Source: Subtercola boreus (GTDB lineage Bacteria; Actinomycetota; Actinomycetes; Actinomycetales; Microbacteriaceae). From it: 64,000 nucleotides of DNA. The stretch covers positions 2,046,001 through 2,110,000 of the forward strand of contig NZ_VFOO01000001.1 of NCBI RefSeq assembly GCF_006716115.1. The letters are read 5' to 3'. Positions within the stretch are counted from its first letter, which is position 1. Each line of letters begins with the position of its first letter. The notes beneath the pieces were generated by a model, which was given only the letters and a program-made list of their open reading frames with translations, was not told the origin of the DNA and searched no databases. Below are positions 60,756 to 64,000 of the stretch, piece by piece. The translations under genes and the position numbers were made by a program.

Positions 60756-61535
60756 TTACGCAGGGACACTCCCCGACGGGGCGACATGCAGCGTGACGCC
60801 GAGCCGGGCGAAGGCGCCGAGCTGCTCGGCCGGGGCCCCCGCGTCGGTGACGAGATGACTGAGCTGATCGCTGGCGATGGTCTGGATCGCCGTGCGCACC
60901 CCGAACTTGGTGTGGTCGACGAGCGCCACCACCTCGTGGCCGGCCGCGGCCATCGCCCTGTCCGAGTCCGCGACGGTCATGTTGGGCGTCGACAGCCCGA
61001 AGTCGGCCACCAGCCCGTTGCCCGAGACGAAGGTCCGGTCGGCGTGGATCCCCCGCAGGGTGCGGTTGGTCGCCTCGCCGACGAAGGCCCTGATGGATGC
61101 CCGGAGGGTCCCGCCCGTCATGATCACCTCGTTCGCGGTGGCCGGCACGAACGCCTCCGCGACCGGCAGAGAATTCGTGATCACGGTGAGGCCTGTGCGG
61201 TCGAGGATCGACTCGGCGAACGCCTCCGTCGTCGTGCCCGGCCCGATGATGATGACGTCACCGTCGTGCACGAGGGTGGCGGCGAGGCGCCCGATGGCGT
61301 ACTTCTCCTCCATCGCCTGGCCGATCTTCTCGGCATAGGTGGATTCCCGCGAGGGCGCTCCGGCGACGGCGCCGCCGTGGGTGCGGGTCAGCAGCCCGAC
61401 GGAGTCGAGGTAGACGAGGTCGCGCCGGATGGTCACGGCCGAGGTGTCGAGGCGCTCGGCAAGGGAGCCGATGGAGACGGCCCCGTCGGCCCTCAGGAAA
61501 TCGAGGATCAGATTGCGTCGCTGCGCTGCAAGCAC
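60756..61535 (-). CDS. DeoR/GlpR-family transcriptional regulator
   Basis: A 259-aa repressor with the DeoR HTH at the N terminus (SIGSLAERLDTSAVTIRRDL, then LTRTHGGAV) and a phosphosugar-sensing C-terminal domain (IIIGPGTTTEAFAESI, DRTFVSGNGLVADFGLS). It is upstream of and in the same orientation as the sugar importer. The start is GTG with a leaderless -10. Confidence 0.9.
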   Translation of the reverse strand: MLAAQRRNLILDFLRADGAVSIGSLAERLDTSAVTIRRDLVYLDSVGLLTRTHGGAVAGAPSRESTYAEKIGQAMEEKYAIGRLAATLVHDGDVIIIGPGTTTEAFAESILDRTGLTVITNSLPVAEAFVPATANEVIMTGGTLRASIRAFVGEATNRTLRGIHADRTFVSGNGLVADFGLSTPNMTVADSDRAMAAAGHEVVALVDHTKFGVRTAIQTIASDQLSHLVTDAGAPAEQLGAFARLGVTLHVAPSGSVPA

Positions 61536-61541
61536 CCCGCC

Positions 61542-61547
61542 ATCCTA
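61542..61547 (-). promoter_or_regulatory. -10 element (leaderless, GTG start) of the DeoR gene
   Basis: Minus-strand TAGGAT, 6 bases before the GTG at 61535; identical hexamer and spacing to the PfkB kinase promoter. Confidence 0.5.
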
Positions 61548-61578
61548 CGGAGAATGACGACGAAATGAACAGTTTCGA

Positions 61579-62250
61579 TCAGTTCGCGGCAGATTCGGGC
61601 AGCGCGGCGGAGGGCAGGCTGGGGGTGGTGAAGGTCAGCGTCAGTGAGGGACGGGCATCCGGAACGTCGCCTTCGAAGCCGCCCTCCTCCTCGCCGTTCT
61701 GCTGTTCGAGCGCGCGATAGACCGTGGCCCGGGAGGTGCCGAGCTGCTGGGCGATCTCGCGCACGGAGGCCCCCTGCTCACGGAGCAGCAGCACCCGCTC
61801 GACGTTGGTCGCCGAGAGAGCGCGGGGCCGGCCGGCGACCCGCCCCCGCGCCCGAGCCGCGTACACGCCCACCATCGTGCGCTCACGGGTGAGTGTGCGC
61901 TCGAGTTGCGTGAACGCCTGGATGACCCGCAGCAGGGCGGCGCCATCAGGCCCTGTCGTGTCGAGATTCTCGGTGAGCGACTGCACCCCGACCCGCCTGC
62001 CGCCGAGCAGTTCGAGCAGCGAGAGCACCTGAGGTAGCGTGCTGGCGAGGCGGTCGAGCCGCCATGTGACCAGGGTGTCCCCGGGGCCGATGTCGTCGAG
62101 CAGAGTGGTCAGTTCCGACCGGGTCGCCGTGACGGAGTTGGCGCTGACGTCTTCGTAGAACCGCGTGACGCCCTGCTGCCGCAGCAGGTCGCGCTGGTAG
62201 TCGCCGTTGTGTTCCAGCGGGCCGACCCAGATGTAGCCGACCTCAGCCAT
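61579..62250 (-). CDS. Serine-recombinase-like protein with degenerate active site
   Basis: A 223-aa relative of Tn3-type resolvases. Conserved parts: GPGDTLVTWRLDRLASTL, VQSLTENLDTTGPDG, ERTMVGVYAARARGRVAGRP and a C-terminal HTH (REIAQQLGTSRATVYRAL). But the N-terminal YARVST motif reads YIWVGP: both the catalytic Ser and the adjacent Arg are gone. It is probably a catalytically dead, DNA-binding derivative. A Pro/Ser/Thr-rich tail follows the HTH. It overlaps the acidic 62-aa gene by 8 bp. No transposon or inverted repeats flank it. Confidence 0.82.
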   Translation of the reverse strand: MAEVGYIWVGPLEHNGDYQRDLLRQQGVTRFYEDVSANSVTATRSELTTLLDDIGPGDTLVTWRLDRLASTLPQVLSLLELLGGRRVGVQSLTENLDTTGPDGAALLRVIQAFTQLERTLTRERTMVGVYAARARGRVAGRPRALSATNVERVLLLREQGASVREIAQQLGTSRATVYRALEQQNGEEEGGFEGDVPDARPSLTLTFTTPSLPSAALPESAAN

Positions 62251-62431
62251 GGTCAGCGCCGTCTGGGACAGCGCCGTCTGGGTCAGCGCCGCTTGAATCA
62301 GCGCCGAGCGGATCGTCGTCGACGTCAGTGTCGTCGCCCGTGTCTTCGGCGTTCGGTGTGGGGGCCGCGACGAAATCCGCATCCTGGGGCACGGTGAAGT
62401 CGTGGAAGGGATCGAATTCTTTGTCGGGCAT
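62243..62431 (-). CDS. Small acidic protein with five-residue repeats
   Basis: A 62-aa, strongly acidic protein (MPDKEFDPFHDFTVPQDADF...). The C-terminal half is coded by the 15-bp array and reads as GADSS, GADPD, GAVPD, GADHG units. A leaderless -10 lies 6 bases before its ATG, and its end overlaps the start of the recombinase-like gene, so it is probably the first gene of a two-gene transcript. No homologue recognised. Confidence 0.55.
   Translation of the reverse strand: MPDKEFDPFHDFTVPQDADFVAAPTPNAEDTGDDTDVDDDPLGADSSGADPDGAVPDGADHG
62251..62310. repeat. 15-bp tandem repeat inside the acidic gene
   Basis: Four 15-bp units on the pattern GGTCAGCGCCGTCTG at 62251, 62266, 62281 and 62296. 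It encodes the five-residue repeats on the minus strand and abuts the ATG of the recombinase-like gene (62250). Confidence 0.92.
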
Positions 62432-62437
62432 GCCCCA

Positions 62438-62443
62438 ACGCTA
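62438..62443 (-). promoter_or_regulatory. -10 element (leaderless) of the acidic 62-aa gene
   Basis: Minus-strand TAGCGT, 6 bases before the ATG at 62431; the same hexamer precedes the LysR and aldo/keto reductase genes. Confidence 0.5.
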
Positions 62444-62464
62444 CCCGGGTGTTCAATGGAATGC

Positions 62465-63400
62465 ATGGCAGTCAAATGGATCGCACAGGATTTCGGCGGA
62501 CTCGACGTGTTCACGGAGGTCGAGGCGGATGACCTGCCGCCGGGCCGCGGTGAGGTGACGATCGAGATCCGGGCTGCCGGAATGAACCCGGCCGACTACA
62601 AGCATGTCGCGTCCGGGAGCGACCGGAGCCTCCTTCCCGTGCAGGTCGGGTACGAGATCGCCGGGGTGATCCGGGGGATCGGCCCGGACACCACGATCGC
62701 GTCGGGCGGCGGCGCAGTCGGCGACGAGGTGCTGGCGTTCCGCGTCGCGGGCGGTTACGCCTCCGAGCTCACGGTTCCCGCCGCCGACGTCTTCGCCAAA
62801 CCGGCGTCGCTCGGTTTCCCGGAGGCCGCGAACCTCCTGCTGGCCGGGTCGACCGCCGCCGAGATGCTCGACGTCACCCGCGTCACTGCCGGTGACACGA
62901 TCCTCCTCCACGGAGCATCCGGAGCCGTCGGCGTGAGCGTGCTGCAGCAGGCCGCGCTCCTCGGGGCGACCGTGATCGGCACGGCCAGCGAGAAGAGCTT
63001 CGAGGTCGTGCGGCGCTTCGGCGGGCATCCGGTGGCCTACGGCGACGGCCTCGAACAGCGGGTGCGTGATGCTGCACCGAACGGCGTCGTGGCCGCCCTC
63101 GACGCCGTCGGCACCGACGAGGCGGTCGACGTGTCGCTGGCGCTTGTGGATGACCGGCAGCGCATCGTGACGATCGCAGCGCCGGGGCGGGCCGAAGCCG
63201 ACGGTTTCCGCGCGATCGCCGGCGCGAGACCGCAGAGCGCGGCGTTCCGCAACGGCGTGCGCGCCCGGCTGATCGACCTCGCGGGCAGCGGGCGGCTGGT
63301 GGTACCGATCGCCCGCACCTGGCCGCTGGACGAGGCGCGGGAGGCGCTGGAATTCCTGATGGATCAGCACCCCGGGGGCAAGCTCGCGCTGATTCCCTGA
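62465..63400 (+). CDS. Zinc-independent NADPH:quinone oxidoreductase-like MDR protein
   Basis: A 311-aa medium-chain dehydrogenase/reductase. GMNPADYKHVASG near residues 40-52 and GYEIAGVIRGIG form the GroES-like domain; LLHGASGAVGVSVLQQAALLGATVIGTAS is the NADP-binding loop. The zinc-ligand cysteines of alcohol dehydrogenases are lacking, which fits the quinone-oxidoreductase branch. The start MAVKWIAQ at 62465 is preferred over the ATG at 62456. Divergent from the acidic gene. Confidence 0.87.
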   Translation: MAVKWIAQDFGGLDVFTEVEADDLPPGRGEVTIEIRAAGMNPADYKHVASGSDRSLLPVQVGYEIAGVIRGIGPDTTIASGGGAVGDEVLAFRVAGGYASELTVPAADVFAKPASLGFPEAANLLLAGSTAAEMLDVTRVTAGDTILLHGASGAVGVSVLQQAALLGATVIGTASEKSFEVVRRFGGHPVAYGDGLEQRVRDAAPNGVVAALDAVGTDEAVDVSLALVDDRQRIVTIAAPGRAEADGFRAIAGARPQSAAFRNGVRARLIDLAGSGRLVVPIARTWPLDEAREALEFLMDQHPGGKLALIP

Positions 63401-63482
63401 GCGGTCGACGGCGGGTCGTGGGTGCTGGCAACCGATGGTGTGCCCGAAAAGCAAGCCCCTGCCGCCTCCGGGGACCCTGGCT

Positions 63483-63488
63483 TACATT
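63483..63488 (+). promoter_or_regulatory. -10 element (leaderless) of the 73-aa acidic gene
   Basis: TACATT, 6 bases before the ATG at 63495. Confidence 0.5.
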
Positions 63489-63494
63489 GGAAAC

Positions 63495-63716
63495 ATGAGC
63501 GACACGAATCTCGGCACCGACGGCACCATCCCCAACTCCGAAGACGGCATCGCCGTCGGACACGTTCCGGACGGATCGCACTTCAACCCCGAGGAGGAAG
63601 CCGGGTCAGCCGCCGCTGGCGATGAGGAGTCGGGCACCTACACCGACGCCGAGGGCGACGACCGCGAGGACCGCCCCGCGGAGAAGGACGGGACCTACAC
63701 GGACGCCGACGAGTAG
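63495..63716 (+). CDS. Small acidic hypothetical protein
   Basis: A 73-aa, very acidic, probably disordered protein. It begins MSDTNLGTDGTIPNSEDGIA, and the second half repeats GTYTDA twice (ESGTYTDAEG and KDGTYTDADE). No known domain recognised. The promoter spacing and consistent codon use support a real gene. Confidence 0.65.
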   Translation: MSDTNLGTDGTIPNSEDGIAVGHVPDGSHFNPEEEAGSAAAGDEESGTYTDAEGDDREDRPAEKDGTYTDADE

Positions 63717-63808
63717 GTCGGATCGAGTCGGGTTCCCTCCAAAACTTCACCCTCTCTTAAGATGGGACGAGTTGTCTGGTTTCATCTGATCTAAGGCGGG
63801 GTGCTGAT

Positions 63809-64000
63809 ATGGCAATCGACAAGAGTCGGGTGCTCGACGCTCCACACATCACGGCACGTCTCCGAAGTGACAACTCGGGTGTGCTGGTGGTCGATGGAGA
63901 CGAGCAGCACATCACCGCGGACTCCGCCGGAGCGGCCCTGCAGGAACTCGTCGGCCTCATCCAGGGCGAGGCTGAGCGACTCGGTCGGCCCGTGCGCGTC
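63809..64000 (+). CDS. Hypothetical protein, cut by the right edge
   Basis: At least 64 residues (MAIDKSRVLDAPHITARLRSDN...), open to the end of the window. AAGGCGGGG lies about 8 bases before the ATG. The visible part alternates short beta and helical segments (GVLVVDGDEQHITADSAG). I do not recognise a family. Confidence 0.6.
   Translation, partial: MAIDKSRVLDAPHITARLRSDNSGVLVVDGDEQHITADSAGAALQELVGLIQGEAERLGRPVRV

Noticed and set aside
1-64000. tRNA, rRNA, riboswitch or known small RNA genes.
   Set aside because: I saw no cloverleaf, rRNA motif or THI-type riboswitch, including upstream of thiL and the importer; a covariance-model search would be needed to exclude small RNAs.

Overview
The window looks like a chromosomal segment from a high-GC Gram-positive actinobacterium, most likely Microbacteriaceae; I cannot name the genus. 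Support comes from the high GC, coenzyme F420 genes, LAxTG-type sortase signals, DtxR-type iron boxes, a TCGAAC-N4-GTTCGA SOS box, many leaderless -10/ATG starts, and a housekeeping chain on the minus strand: leuC-leuD-murA-plsC-gpsA-ddl ... thiL ... recG-coaD ... DUF177-rpmF-rnc-mutM. I find 65 protein genes (one cut by the right edge), no tRNA or rRNA gene, no CRISPR array, no insertion sequence, and no gene-free stretch longer than about 200 bases.

Layout. 1-1.5 kb: a sortase-anchored beta-propeller surface protein. 1.5-4.1 kb: mutM, rnc, rpmF, DUF177. 4.1-15.3 kb: a catabolic block on the minus strand (beta-ureidopropionase-like amidase, dihydropyrimidinase/hydantoinase, LLM-family oxidoreductase, a four-gene NMT1/SsuA-type ABC importer, class-III omega-aminotransferase, LysR regulator), with a divergent MocR/GntR-aminotransferase regulator at its head. 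This reads as import and reductive degradation of a pyrimidine or hydantoin-like compound to a beta-amino acid and its semialdehyde. 15.4-21.3 kb: F420 biosynthesis (cofD; cofC and cofE) with a second LLM oxidoreductase, an alpha/beta hydrolase and a spermidine-synthase-like protein. 21.3-24.7 kb: coaD, recG, rsmD. 24.8-27.1 kb: TetR plus a 14-TM MFS exporter. 27.3-33.2 kb: thiL, DUF3515, DUF2809, an M3 peptidase, an aldo/keto reductase. 33.3-39.7 kb: ddl, gpsA, plsC, murA, leuD, leuC. 39.8-43.5 kb: a small SOS-box gene and an RHH-DUF4097-ABC2 operon. 43.7-46.0 kb: a second sortase substrate and a ferritin-like exported protein. 46.1-48.4 kb: acyl-CoA dehydrogenase and FabH-like synthase. 48.4-52.5 kb: an iron-box-controlled siderophore ABC importer. 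52.5-55.9 kb: maltokinase-cap-like protein, PfkB kinase, SCO6745-family protein, small membrane protein. 56.0-61.5 kb: a YtfQRT-YjfF-type sugar importer with a DeoR regulator. 61.6-64 kb: a serine-recombinase-like protein lacking its catalytic serine, small acidic proteins, a quinone-oxidoreductase-like enzyme, and the start of an unidentified gene.

Two whole-window patterns stand out. First, at least 16 genes have a TANNNT-like -10 element ending 5-7 bases before the start codon, which implies leaderless mRNAs. Second, short tandem arrays (12-25 bp units, most often 15 bp) occur at more than a dozen sites, either in protein tails and linkers (ThiL twice, CofD, CofE, MFS, DUF3515, hydrolase, the 62-aa acidic protein) or directly after stop codons. 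The most interesting functional hypothesis is an F420- or flavin-linked LLM enzyme acting in the pyrimidine/hydantoin operon, a few kilobases from F420 biosynthesis genes and with no dihydropyrimidine dehydrogenase in sight.
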